NCBI GenBank assembly: GCA_964487555.1
Contig: CAZART010000028.1
Coordinates: 1 to 47,300 of the forward strand
DNA length: 47,300 nt
Direction: 5' to 3'
Source: CAZART01 sp964487555
Lineage (GTDB): Bacteria; Bacteroidota; Rhodothermia; Rhodothermales; VXPQ01
In this document: positions 26,533 through 33,837 of the stretch, in pieces
Numbering within the stretch: the stretch's first letter is position 1
Layout: each line of letters begins with the position of its first letter
Translations under genes and position numbers: made by a program
Notes under the pieces: generated by a model
The model's input: the letters and a program-made list of their open reading frames with translations, nothing else
What the model was told of the DNA's origin: nothing
The model's database searches: none

Positions 26533-28170
26533 CTACGGCTGAGCGGCGCGTAGATCAACGTCATCGAACAGGGCATGGACATCGGCGGCCCGAATACCGG
26601 CCATTCCCGCTGCATACGTGCTGTCCTCCAGTCGAAACACCGGCTCCCCGTTCACCTCTACACGGATCTGCGGACCCGCCGCCTCTACGGTCATCTCGTA
26701 CCACGCATCGTTCTCGATGAGCATCTCTGATCGCCCCAGCTCCCGCCATGTACGACCATCCATCGTGCCGAGCACGACGGCATCTTCTCCGGGCCGGAGT
26801 GCCGCATAATAGCCATTCACCGCATGCTCCCCGACAGCCGGGCGCGAAGCGCGAAATAACAGTCCGGCCTCCCCGTCACCCTGGACGACATTGAATCGCG
26901 TCGAAAGCGTGAAGTCCACCCAGTCGTATCCTCGGATGAGGGCTTTCTCACCGCTCGCAAATGTATTGGGCATGTGCTCACCCGGGAAGGAATTAAGCGA
27001 CAGCGCCTGGTCCTGAATGCTGATGAATCGATTGTATCCGTAATACACCCAGTTGTCCCAGCGGCCGTGTTCGAACGAATCCGAGAACTGTTCTCCGTGC
27101 AGGTTGGATGGCTCTCCGGCAGGAACTGGAAGCGGAACACCCGCCGACACCGCGTCGCCGAAGTCAGGCCCGTCTTCGCTCCACGTAAACGGCTGAAGAT
27201 GAACGACCCGCCGCCAGCCCGGCACGGTATCGATCTTGGTATGATAGACCATCCAGTCCTCGCTGCCGTCGGGCGATCTGGTGAAGGACGCGTGGCCGAC
27301 ACCATGCACGTGTTCGTTCCCGGTAAAGACCGGAGCATCGTGCTTCGTCCAGTTCGCCGGCTCCATCGGGTCGGCGTCGGCTGCGATGGAGAGTTGGGCG
27401 AGCTTGTAGGAAGGCTCCCACGAACCGCTGACCGAGTAGATGACGTAGACGACGCCGTCGTTTTCGAGAATCTGCGGGCCCTCATTAAGCCCGCGCTCGT
27501 CCACACTTTCCGACACCCGCTCCCACACGTAATCATCGTTCTCGGCGAGCTTGACCCGGTTGGTCTTGATGGTCCACGGGTTTTCCATCTCGGCGATGTA
27601 GAGCCACTGTTCGTCCGCCGTGCCTTCCCAGCCCGACCAGACGTGGTAAAGCCGATCGCCCATTTGCAGCGGCGTGCCGTCGATGGCCCACCGGTTGTTG
27701 GCTCGGCTGTCGATCTCGTCGCCGGTATAGAGCATCCCCTTATCCTCGTATTTACCCTGGGGATCGTCGGTGACGCTTTCGAGCACCCCCATGCGGTGGT
27801 CCTTGTTCTCGCCCGAATCCGCGGCATAGTAGATGTACCATTTGCCGCTGAGGTAATGCAGCTCCGGCGCCCAGATCTCGGACGTGTTCCATCCCGTCGC
27901 CGGCGGGGTCCACACGACGCGCTTGACGCCCTTGTCGGTCAGGCGATGCGACTTCCAGACGGCAATGCCGCGGTCCCCCTCGGATTGGCAGAAGTAGTAC
28001 GCGCCGTCGATATGCTTATAGACGAACGGATCGGCGCCTTCGTACAACGGATTGACAAATGTTTGCACGGAATCCGGGGCGGCCGGGCCGATTGGCGGTC
28101 GGCAGCCGATCCAGAGAATCCCCAGAACGACCACGATCAGTCGAAATGTGTGACGGTGCAGCCTCTTCAT
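26533..28170 (-). CDS. GH43-family glycosidase lipoprotein with C-terminal jelly-roll domain
   Basis: Seen: with the ATG at 28170 the protein is 545 aa and begins with a lipoprotein signal (M-K-R-L-H-R, I-L-W-I-G-C, Cys23); the frame remains open to 28254 but that extension is polar. A five-bladed-propeller domain shows the GH43 catalytic acids: D47 in G-A-D-P-F-V, D164 in A-I-D-G-T-P and E230 in N-E-G-P-Q. From about residue 360 a concanavalin-like domain follows (L-L-F-R-A-S, G-Y-Y-A-A-L, V-E-V-N-G-E-P-V-F). Known: GH43 enzymes cut arabinose or xylose side chains of plant polysaccharides. With the GH10-like protein at the window start this supports hemicellulose use. Substrate within the family not determinable. 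Confidence 0.88.
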   Translation of the reverse strand: MKRLHRHTFRLIVVVLGILWIGCRPPIGPAAPDSVQTFVNPLYEGADPFVYKHIDGAYYFCQSEGDRGIAVWKSHRLTDKGVKRVVWTPPATGWNTSEIWAPELHYLSGKWYIYYAADSGENKDHRMGVLESVTDDPQGKYEDKGMLYTGDEIDSRANNRWAIDGTPLQMGDRLYHVWSGWEGTADEQWLYIAEMENPWTIKTNRVKLAENDDYVWERVSESVDERGLNEGPQILENDGVVYVIYSVSGSWEPSYKLAQLSIAADADPMEPANWTKHDAPVFTGNEHVHGVGHASFTRSPDGSEDWMVYHTKIDTVPGWRRVVHLQPFTWSEDGPDFGDAVSAGVPLPVPAGEPSNLHGEQFSDSFEHGRWDNWVYYGYNRFISIQDQALSLNSFPGEHMPNTFASGEKALIRGYDWVDFTLSTRFNVVQGDGEAGLLFRASRPAVGEHAVNGYYAALRPGEDAVVLGTMDGRTWRELGRSEMLIENDAWYEMTVEAAGPQIRVEVNGEPVFRLEDSTYAAGMAGIRAADVHALFDDVDLRAAQP

Positions 28171-28334
28171 AAATGGTCGTGGATCACGTTCTCGTGGGTC
28201 CCTGGCGGTGACGTGCCGAACCATCAAGGGTGGAATGGCTCCCCGCCATTCCATTTGTTATTCTTTGGAGGGCAGCTCCAACCAAAATGCCTCTTTGATC
28301 TCGCCCGTTAACCACAAGATACGTGGAGCCCTTC

Positions 28335-29267
28335 ATGATTGTCGCGATCGCACGACCTGCCGGACTCGTACTCGCTATACTGCTCATCGGCTGCCGGGGC
28401 GACGAGCCCGCCGTCGTGGATCGGCCCGGCCTCGTAGAAATCACGGCCGTGGGGTTGGAGTTCGAGGGTCCGGACGAAATTCCCTCGGGATGGACGACCG
28501 TTCGGCTGAATAACGCGTCCGAAATGACGCATTTCGCCCTCTTCGCGCTTTATCCCGAGGGCCGAGGCGTTGAAGATCACCAGGAGGTCGTCGCTCCGAT
28601 CTTTCAGGAAGGTATGGATCTCCTCAACGAAGGCCGGGCTGATGCCGCGATGGAGGCGTTCGGCCAGATTCCTGAATGGTTCGGCGAAATCGTCTCCTTT
28701 GGCGGTCCCGGATTCGTTTCACCCGGCAAGACGACCGACGTCACGGTTAACCTTCAACCTGGAACGTATGTAGTCGAGTGTTACGTCAAAACAGGGGGCA
28801 TTTTCCACTCCGTCAATCAGACGCCCGGCGAATACGGAATGGTTCACGAAATTACGGTCCTGGATGAATCGAACGGTATTGCGGCGCCTGAGGCGGACAT
28901 CGAGATGACGCTCTCCCGCGACGGGGGCATCGACGTGATCGAAGAAGTAGCGCCGGGACGGCACACCGTCGCCGTCCACTTCGAAGATCAGGAACCCCAC
29001 GAAAATGTCGTCGGCCACGACGTACAGCTCGTTCGGCTGAACGATGATCACGATCTTGACGAGCTTGGGACGTGGATGGATTGGACGCAGTCCACGGGCC
29101 TCGAGACGCCCTCCCCTTCCGAATTCGTCGGCGGAACGAATGAGATGCCGGAAGGCGAAACGGCCTATCTTACGGTCGACGTAGAACCGGGTCGATATGC
29201 CTGGATCGCCGAAGTGCCGAATGCGGCCGAGAAGGGCATGTTGAAGACCTTCCAGGTTTCAAGGTAA
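28335..29267 (+). CDS. two-domain lipoprotein of unknown function
   Basis: Seen: about 310 residues from the ATG at 28335, which has GGAG 6 nt upstream (a GTG 12 bp earlier is in frame). Lipoprotein signal with L-L-I-G-C at about residue 20. Two similar halves: each has a beta strand opening, a long middle segment, G-x-x-x-V-T-V-N-L-Q-P-G-T-Y-V-V-E-C in the first half and T-A-Y-L-T-V-D-V-E-P-G-R-Y-A-W in the second, near a cupredoxin-like fold ending, but without copper ligands in the usual spacing. Divergent from the GH43 gene. A decayed piece of a paralog of its second half lies directly downstream. I do not know its function. Confidence 0.75.
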   Translation: MIVAIARPAGLVLAILLIGCRGDEPAVVDRPGLVEITAVGLEFEGPDEIPSGWTTVRLNNASEMTHFALFALYPEGRGVEDHQEVVAPIFQEGMDLLNEGRADAAMEAFGQIPEWFGEIVSFGGPGFVSPGKTTDVTVNLQPGTYVVECYVKTGGIFHSVNQTPGEYGMVHEITVLDESNGIAAPEADIEMTLSRDGGIDVIEEVAPGRHTVAVHFEDQEPHENVVGHDVQLVRLNDDHDLDELGTWMDWTQSTGLETPSPSEFVGGTNEMPEGETAYLTVDVEPGRYAWIAEVPNAAEKGMLKTFQVSR

Positions 29268-29301
29268 GCGTCCTCGGCGTTTCGCGAAATGCGGTCCGGC
29301 G

Positions 29302-29421
29302 CTCGGCGAGCTTTCGACGTGGATGGACTGGACGCAGCCGACGGCTGTCAATATGCCCGCCCCAGCCGAATTTGTCGGCGGGACGAATGAGATGCCGGCC
29401 CGCTTGCATCCGCCTATTTAG
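29302..29421 (+). pseudogene. decayed fragment of a paralog of the upstream two-domain lipoprotein
   Basis: Reads without stop for 39 codons and then TAG at 29419: L-G-E-L-S-T-W-M-D-W-T-Q-P-T-A-V-N-M-P-A-P-A, then E-F-V-G-G-T-N-E-M-P. The parent gene has D-E-L-G-T-W-M-D-W-T-Q-S-T-G and E-F-V-G-G-T-N-E-M-P at the same spacing. There is no start, signal or rest of the domain; similarity ends at 29397 and the piece runs into the end of the convergent auxiliary lipoprotein gene. Best explained as the remnant of a tandem duplicate. Confidence 0.8.
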
Positions 29422-30064
29422 CGACCACGGCAGCTGCGATCAGGTCCAGCTCGGCGATCAGGTCGTCCGACAACTCGCCCAATCCGGCGTCGAGGTGCGT
29501 GACGAGTTCCCCATAGTCTCCGACGGTCCATCCATCCTTCCGATAATCGGTGGTCCCCCGCGACAGCACCGCGCCGTCGGGCTGGCGAATAATCTCCCAG
29601 TTGGCCAGCATGTAGGCCTCGCCCGCCAATGCCTCCTCGACCACGATGCCTTCGAAGCGCAACAGATGGATCTGGATCAAATAATCATGCTGTGCTCGGG
29701 GTGCCCATGGGACTACGTCGACACCTTCGAAGGGCGCCCGATCAGCAAGATACAGGGCGAGGGCGCGGTTGAACCCGCCGTCGAGATTCTCTCCCCAACG
29801 ATTGAATTCGGAAAAACGGATCTGATGCGGTTCGTGCCGGACGACGATCAGGCGCGACTCCAGGTACTCCGCGAGATCCACCTGGCGCAGCCCGATGGTG
29901 AGCCCGGCGAGGCGTTCGGGTTGTGGCATGGACTCCTGCAGCCGGTTTCCACCCAGCACGAAGTGCTGCTGGGGCGGTTCGTCTCTTCCCAGACTGAAAC
30001 AACCCGTAAGGGCGAATACGGCAACCAGGAGGATCGTGTGGATTGAATTCATCGTGTGCGACAT
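29414..30064 (-). CDS. ABC-type transport auxiliary lipoprotein (PqiC/YmbA-like)
   Basis: Seen: 216 residues; lipoprotein signal (I-L-L-V-A-V-F-A-L-T-G-C, Cys22), then F-V-L-G, T-I-G-L-R-Q-V-D-L-A-E-Y-L, I-R-F-S-E-F-N-R-W-G-E-N-L, the hallmark segments of the ABC_trans_aux (PqiC) family. Known: these outer-membrane-facing lipoproteins work with MCE proteins in phospholipid transport between the membranes. It begins 2 bp after the mlaD stop, the last gene of the mlaE-mlaF-mlaD unit. No MlaC-like shuttle or MlaB is present, so this lipoprotein may be the periplasmic partner. A second in-frame ATG (30052) is also possible. Its 3' end meets the pseudogene fragment head-on. Confidence 0.85.
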   Translation of the reverse strand: MSHTMNSIHTILLVAVFALTGCFSLGRDEPPQQHFVLGGNRLQESMPQPERLAGLTIGLRQVDLAEYLESRLIVVRHEPHQIRFSEFNRWGENLDGGFNRALALYLADRAPFEGVDVVPWAPRAQHDYLIQIHLLRFEGIVVEEALAGEAYMLANWEIIRQPDGAVLSRGTTDYRKDGWTVGDYGELVTHLDAGLGELSDDLIAELDLIAAAVVAK

Positions 30065-30066
30065 GG

Positions 30067-31053
30067 CTAATTAGCTGAAGATTTTTTCCCGCGGAGGAGC
30101 ATGTCGGGATTGCGTTCCAGCGACAGGGTGAGCAGACGCAGCGCGTCGGCGGCGTCCTTCATGCCGGCAAATGCCTCCTCCATCTGGTATCCGATACCGG
30201 AGTCCGTCGATAGAACTCCTTGCATCTCGTCGAGGGACCGTCGCATCGACTGCATCGTGAGCATCACTTCGGTATTCGTGCTGTCCAGGTGCATCTGCAG
30301 AGGCTCGATGGTCCCCCCGAGCTGCGCGGCGAGCACCTCCATCTGAGCCATCGTCCGGTTGAGCTGACCGCTCATCAGCGGGACTTCGCCGAATGCCGCT
30401 AGAATCTGCGGGGAATCCGCGAGGCGCTCCACGGCCGCTGCCGAAGCCACGACCGACTGATTGATCTCTTCCATCTGTATGGATTCGAGCATTTCGTTCA
30501 CACGAAAGAGGATCTTCACCACGTCTGCCACAAGGCTGCCTGCCTCTGTTCCGAAGGCGGCGAGGATTGAGCGTGTGGTTGGAATTTCCTGATAAGTAGT
30601 CTGAGCGCCCACAAGCTCGGGCGGCGCTGCATCCACACGATAGGCGAGCTCGACGTAGAGCTGTCCGGTGACCATGCTTTCCATCTGAAGCTGGGCCCGG
30701 AGGCCGTCGCGGATCTGCTGCCTCAACACGGCCTCATCGTCCAGCGCGACAAACGTACCGGCAAGCGACGTGAGACGCGTGAGATCGATCTCGTAGACCA
30801 CCGGCACCTGGAACGTCTTATCGCTCAGCTCAATCTGGATCAGTAAATCGGTGACGCTGCCTACGGGCACGCCCTGGAACTTCACGGGCGCGCCCACGGC
30901 CAGGCCGTTCACCGACTCATCGAAATAGCTGATGAACGTCGACTGTTTGCTGAACCAGGCCGTCGAGGCCAGCGTGGCAATGCCGATTACGGTCAGGATG
31001 ATGGCCCCGATAACAAAAAGGCCGATCGCGGTCGGGTTGGCGCGTATACTCAT
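30067..31053 (-). CDS. mlaD: MCE-domain lipid-transport protein MlaD
   Basis: Seen: 328 residues; N-terminal transmembrane helix (8-33), an MCE domain (about 37-115; V-N-G-L-A-V-G-A-P-V-K-F-Q-G-V-P-V-G and Q-L-Y-V-E-L), then a long helical C-terminal part (about 165-320) resembling the extended needle of PqiB/LetB-type or mycobacterial Mce proteins. Known: MlaD forms hexameric rings on the periplasmic side, bound to MlaFE, and carries phospholipid. It is 7 bp downstream of mlaF, in order mlaE-mlaF-mlaD-lipoprotein. The C-terminal extension is longer than the E. coli MlaD (183 aa), so the ring may have a longer tunnel; this is inference. Confidence 0.92.
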   Translation of the reverse strand: MSIRANPTAIGLFVIGAIILTVIGIATLASTAWFSKQSTFISYFDESVNGLAVGAPVKFQGVPVGSVTDLLIQIELSDKTFQVPVVYEIDLTRLTSLAGTFVALDDEAVLRQQIRDGLRAQLQMESMVTGQLYVELAYRVDAAPPELVGAQTTYQEIPTTRSILAAFGTEAGSLVADVVKILFRVNEMLESIQMEEINQSVVASAAAVERLADSPQILAAFGEVPLMSGQLNRTMAQMEVLAAQLGGTIEPLQMHLDSTNTEVMLTMQSMRRSLDEMQGVLSTDSGIGYQMEEAFAGMKDAADALRLLTLSLERNPDMLLRGKKSSAN

Positions 31054-31060
31054 AGCATTC

Positions 31061-31840
31061 TCATTCGTAAAGGTCGGTGGCAGGGGTCGGTTCGACTTCG
31101 CTGCTTCGTGTGAGAAACCGGTTTACTTCCTCGGTAGGCGGGTTGTCCCGCAGCTCAACCGGGTTTCCAAGCGCGGTCATGGTTTTCTCTTTGATGTCGA
31201 GAAAAAGCGCGCGGTCCGCAATTTTGAAGATGCTCGCGAGGTCGTGGCTTACCACTACGATGGTCGTTCCGAAGCTCTTTCGAAGCTGCAGGATCAGATC
31301 GTCGAGGCGGCTTGCGGTAATCGGATCGAGCCCGGAAGATGGCTCGTCGAAAAAAAGCAGATCCGGGTCCAGGGCGGCCGCACGAGCGAGGGCCGCGCGT
31401 TTGCGCATACCCCCGCTGATCTCGTTGGGATAAAAGGACTCGAAGCCGCGGAGGCCCACGAGTGCGAGCTTCAGCGAAACGACCTCGCCGATCTCATCGG
31501 AGCCCAGACTCGTATACTCCTCCAGGGGCAGTGCCACGTTTTCGCCGAGTGTCATTCCGCTCCACAGAGCGCCGTTCTGATAGAGCACGCCCATGCGGCG
31601 CAGCATTTCCTTGCGCGCCTCCTCGCCCGCTTCTATGAAATCGGCTCCTTCGAAGAGGATCGTTCCTTCGGCCGGTTTTTTGAGGCCGATCAGGTGTTTG
31701 AGGAGCGTGCTCTTGCCGCTGCCGCTTCCACCCATGATGACAAAAATCTCCCCCCGCCGAACCTGAAATTTCAGGTCGCGCATAATGACGAGCGACCCGT
31801 AGGCCATCGTCAGATCTCGAACTTCGATAGGAGCTTCCAT
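31061..31840 (-). CDS. mlaF: ABC transporter ATPase MlaF
   Basis: Seen: 259 residues with Walker A G-G-S-G-S-G-K-S (37-44), Q-loop Q88, the Mla-type signature I-S-G-G-M-R-K-R (141-148), Walker B L-L-F-F-D-E (161-166) with P-S-S-G-L-D-P, and H-loop H199. The Met-Arg-Lys after the signature Gly-Gly is typical of MlaF/Mkl ATPases. Known: powers phospholipid movement through MlaE at the inner membrane. Five bases separate it from mlaE and 7 from mlaD. The start is fixed by position. All catalytic residues are present. Confidence 0.96.
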   Translation of the reverse strand: MEAPIEVRDLTMAYGSLVIMRDLKFQVRRGEIFVIMGGSGSGKSTLLKHLIGLKKPAEGTILFEGADFIEAGEEARKEMLRRMGVLYQNGALWSGMTLGENVALPLEEYTSLGSDEIGEVVSLKLALVGLRGFESFYPNEISGGMRKRAALARAAALDPDLLFFDEPSSGLDPITASRLDDLILQLRKSFGTTIVVVSHDLASIFKIADRALFLDIKEKTMTALGNPVELRDNPPTEEVNRFLTRSSEVEPTPATDLYE

Positions 31841-31845
31841 AAGGA

Positions 31846-33063
31846 CTATATTTCGAGTAATGCAGCGACGAAATCGATCACGGCATTTGTCAGAATGATC
31901 AGCGTGATGCTTGTGACCACGGCGGATGTCGCGGCTCGTCCCACAGCGCCCGCGTCGTTCCCGGTCTGCATGCCCCGCATGCAGCCGGCCAGGCCTATCG
32001 TCAGGCCGAAAATCATCCCTTTAAAGACGCCGAGTAGCCCGTCCACGAGCGTCACCGGGGTCAGGAGTCCCCCGACGAACTGGGTAACGGAAAGGTCAAG
32101 CATCGTGACCGCGACGACCATTCCTCCGAGAATACCTATGAAGTCAGCGTAGATCGTCAGCAGGGGCATCATCAGGAAGAGGCCCAGGACGCGCGGCAGC
32201 ACGAGGTAATCCATCGGAGAGAGCCCGAGCGTCTTGTAGGCGTCGATCTCTTCGGTGATCTTCATGCTGCCGAGCTCGGCGGCAAACGCGGCGCCGGTGC
32301 GGCCGGCTATGATGATGCCCGTCATGAGCGCGCCCATTTCTCTCAACATGCCGTAGCCCACCAGGTAGGACACGTAGTAGCCGGCCCCGAAGCGCTGCAG
32401 CACGACCGCTCCCAGAAAGGAGATGATCAGGCCGATCAGAAAACTGATCAGCGTGACGATGGGCAGTGCCCCGGAGCTGTTTGCCTGGACCACCACCCAG
32501 AAGTCGCGCCAGCGCAGATTGACGCGAAACAGAGCGAACCGGATGAAGCTGTCGACGACCTCGCCGGTGAACGTGACCGACGCCATGAATGTGTCGAACT
32601 TTGCGAGGCTCTTCTTTCCGATTCTTGCAAAAATCGGCGCCTTTTCGTCCTCGCGACCGACGTCCTTCTCCGGCACGGCACGGGCGAGATCCAGCAGGCC
32701 GGCTATGTTCTCGGGCAGGCTGTCGGCATGGAATTCGAGGCCCTTCGCCTCGCAGTACTTCATGCCCTGCAGCAGGAACGTGAGCAGGCTGCTGTCCCAC
32801 TTGCCGAGTCCGGCCGTGTCGAACGCAACCGCACGCACCTTCGGCTCCCCAGGATGGTCCTCGACCAGCCGGTCAAACCGTGGCGTCGATTTTTCCAGCT
32901 CCCAGTCGCCAACCAGTTCGGCTACCAACGAATGATCCTTCTGGCGAATCAATACCTGCATCGGACCACTCGGTGAATCATCCATATTACGCCGCCTCGA
33001 CACTGCGCCAGGTACATCTCGCCACCATAGTAGGTCGGCCCGAGCGAGGTCGGTGAAGTCCAT
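31846..33063 (-). CDS. mlaE: STAS-MlaE fusion, ABC transporter permease
   Basis: Seen: 405 residues. About 35-140 form a STAS-like domain (A-F-D-T-A-G-L-G-K-W-D-S-S-L-L), and from about 150 a MlaE permease with five hydrophobic helices and the conserved G-R-T-G-A-A-F-A-A-E-L-G-S-M and E-E-I-D-A-Y-K-T-L-G. In E. coli the STAS part is a separate protein, MlaB; the fusion explains why no mlaB is found here. Two starts are possible: the ATG at 33063 with GGAG 8 nt upstream, or 32985, which begins nearer the domain. I keep the longer one. A 21-bp inverted repeat ends 13 bp upstream. The gene follows the response regulator by about 80 bp. Confidence 0.9.
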   Translation of the reverse strand: MDFTDLARADLLWWRDVPGAVSRRRNMDDSPSGPMQVLIRQKDHSLVAELVGDWELEKSTPRFDRLVEDHPGEPKVRAVAFDTAGLGKWDSSLLTFLLQGMKYCEAKGLEFHADSLPENIAGLLDLARAVPEKDVGREDEKAPIFARIGKKSLAKFDTFMASVTFTGEVVDSFIRFALFRVNLRWRDFWVVVQANSSGALPIVTLISFLIGLIISFLGAVVLQRFGAGYYVSYLVGYGMLREMGALMTGIIIAGRTGAAFAAELGSMKITEEIDAYKTLGLSPMDYLVLPRVLGLFLMMPLLTIYADFIGILGGMVVAVTMLDLSVTQFVGGLLTPVTLVDGLLGVFKGMIFGLTIGLAGCMRGMQTGNDAGAVGRAATSAVVTSITLIILTNAVIDFVAALLEI

Positions 33064-33075
33064 CGTCCTAACTCC

Positions 33076-33096
33076 GTGTAAGAATTTTGCTTACAC
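33076..33096 (-). promoter_or_regulatory. 21-bp inverted repeat before mlaE, candidate operator
   Basis: GTGTAAG-N7-CTTACAC, perfect 7-bp arms, between the response-regulator stop (33142) and the mlaE start (33063). NarL/FixJ-type regulators bind such repeats, and the gene just upstream codes for one. The 8-mer GCTTACAC of the right half also occurs at 40758-40765 upstream of the first kinase. Alternatively the repeat is an RNA hairpin in the mlaE leader. Confidence 0.45.
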
Positions 33097-33141
33097 TGCA
33101 GGCGATGACGTCGCTTGAAGTGTAGCGGACGGGAGGGCGGA

Positions 33142-33837
33142 TTACTCGCTTGTGCGTCGATCCTTCCCGTTGGCGGAACGCTTCTCGTTCTCGATCCAGA
33201 GCACCGCGCGCCGCACCAGTTCGGGCAGGGTCTCAATGGCCAGCTTGGACTTTATGCGTCCCCTGTACGTGGCGATTGTCTTCGGACTGATGTCCAGTGA
33301 TTCGGCCATTTCGAGCGTGGTAAGCCCCCGGCCATGCAGCTCAAAGACCTCCAGCTCCCGGTCCGAGAGTTGAGTGATCGACGAGGTGTTCTCGGCCATC
33401 TCCTTGGGAGATGCCTGCCCCGCGAACAGGAGCATGATCTTGTCCTCCATGCGTTCGCTGACGAAATACCGTCCGCCCTGAACGCGCCGAATGGCCGTCA
33501 GCACAGAGTTGTCGGCTTCTTTTTTCATAACGTATCCCACGGCGCCGGCCTGGAGTGCGCGCTCTGCGTAGAGCGACTCTTCATGCATCGATACGATCAA
33601 TACCCCCAGGCCCGGCTTCTCCGTCTGGAGCCGCTTGACGAATTCGATGCCGTTCGTCCCCTCCAGAGAGATGTCCGCGATGACGAGGTCGGGATCGGCC
33701 TGCGGGATTTTTTCGAGGGCCTCGGCGGCGGTCTCCGCTTCACCGCATACCTCGATGTCCATCTCCCCGTTGATGAGCGTCCTGTAGCCGCGACGCATGA
33801 TCGGATGGTCTTCGAGGATGAATATCTTATACTTCAT
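33142..33837 (-). CDS. NarL/FixJ-type response regulator
   Basis: Seen: 231 residues from the ATG at 33837, which gives M-K-Y-K-I-F-I-L-E-D-H-P directly at the receiver strand. Receiver: acidic pair E9-D10, phosphoacceptor D55 (V-I-A-D-I-S), K105. Output: LuxR helix-turn-helix at about 156-215 (L-S-D-R-E-L-E-V-F-E-L-H-G-R-G, I-S-P-K-T-I-A-T-Y). A longer frame to 33909 is possible but lies inside the kinase gene. The start overlaps the last 11 bases of the upstream kinase gene, so the pair is translationally coupled and the kinase is the obvious phosphodonor. Likely DNA-binding after phosphorylation. Targets may be its own cluster and the mla operon downstream (inference). Confidence 0.93.
   Translation of the reverse strand: MKYKIFILEDHPIMRRGYRTLINGEMDIEVCGEAETAAEALEKIPQADPDLVIADISLEGTNGIEFVKRLQTEKPGLGVLIVSMHEESLYAERALQAGAVGYVMKKEADNSVLTAIRRVQGGRYFVSERMEDKIMLLFAGQASPKEMAENTSSITQLSDRELEVFELHGRGLTTLEMAESLDISPKTIATYRGRIKSKLAIETLPELVRRAVLWIENEKRSANGKDRRTSE

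Noticed and set aside
26974..28311. 445-codon plus-strand open frame
   Set aside because: Antisense to the GH43 gene, no recognisable motif or ribosome site.
30932..32152. 406-codon plus-strand open frame
   Set aside because: Antisense to mlaD, mlaF and mlaE, which carry all family motifs.
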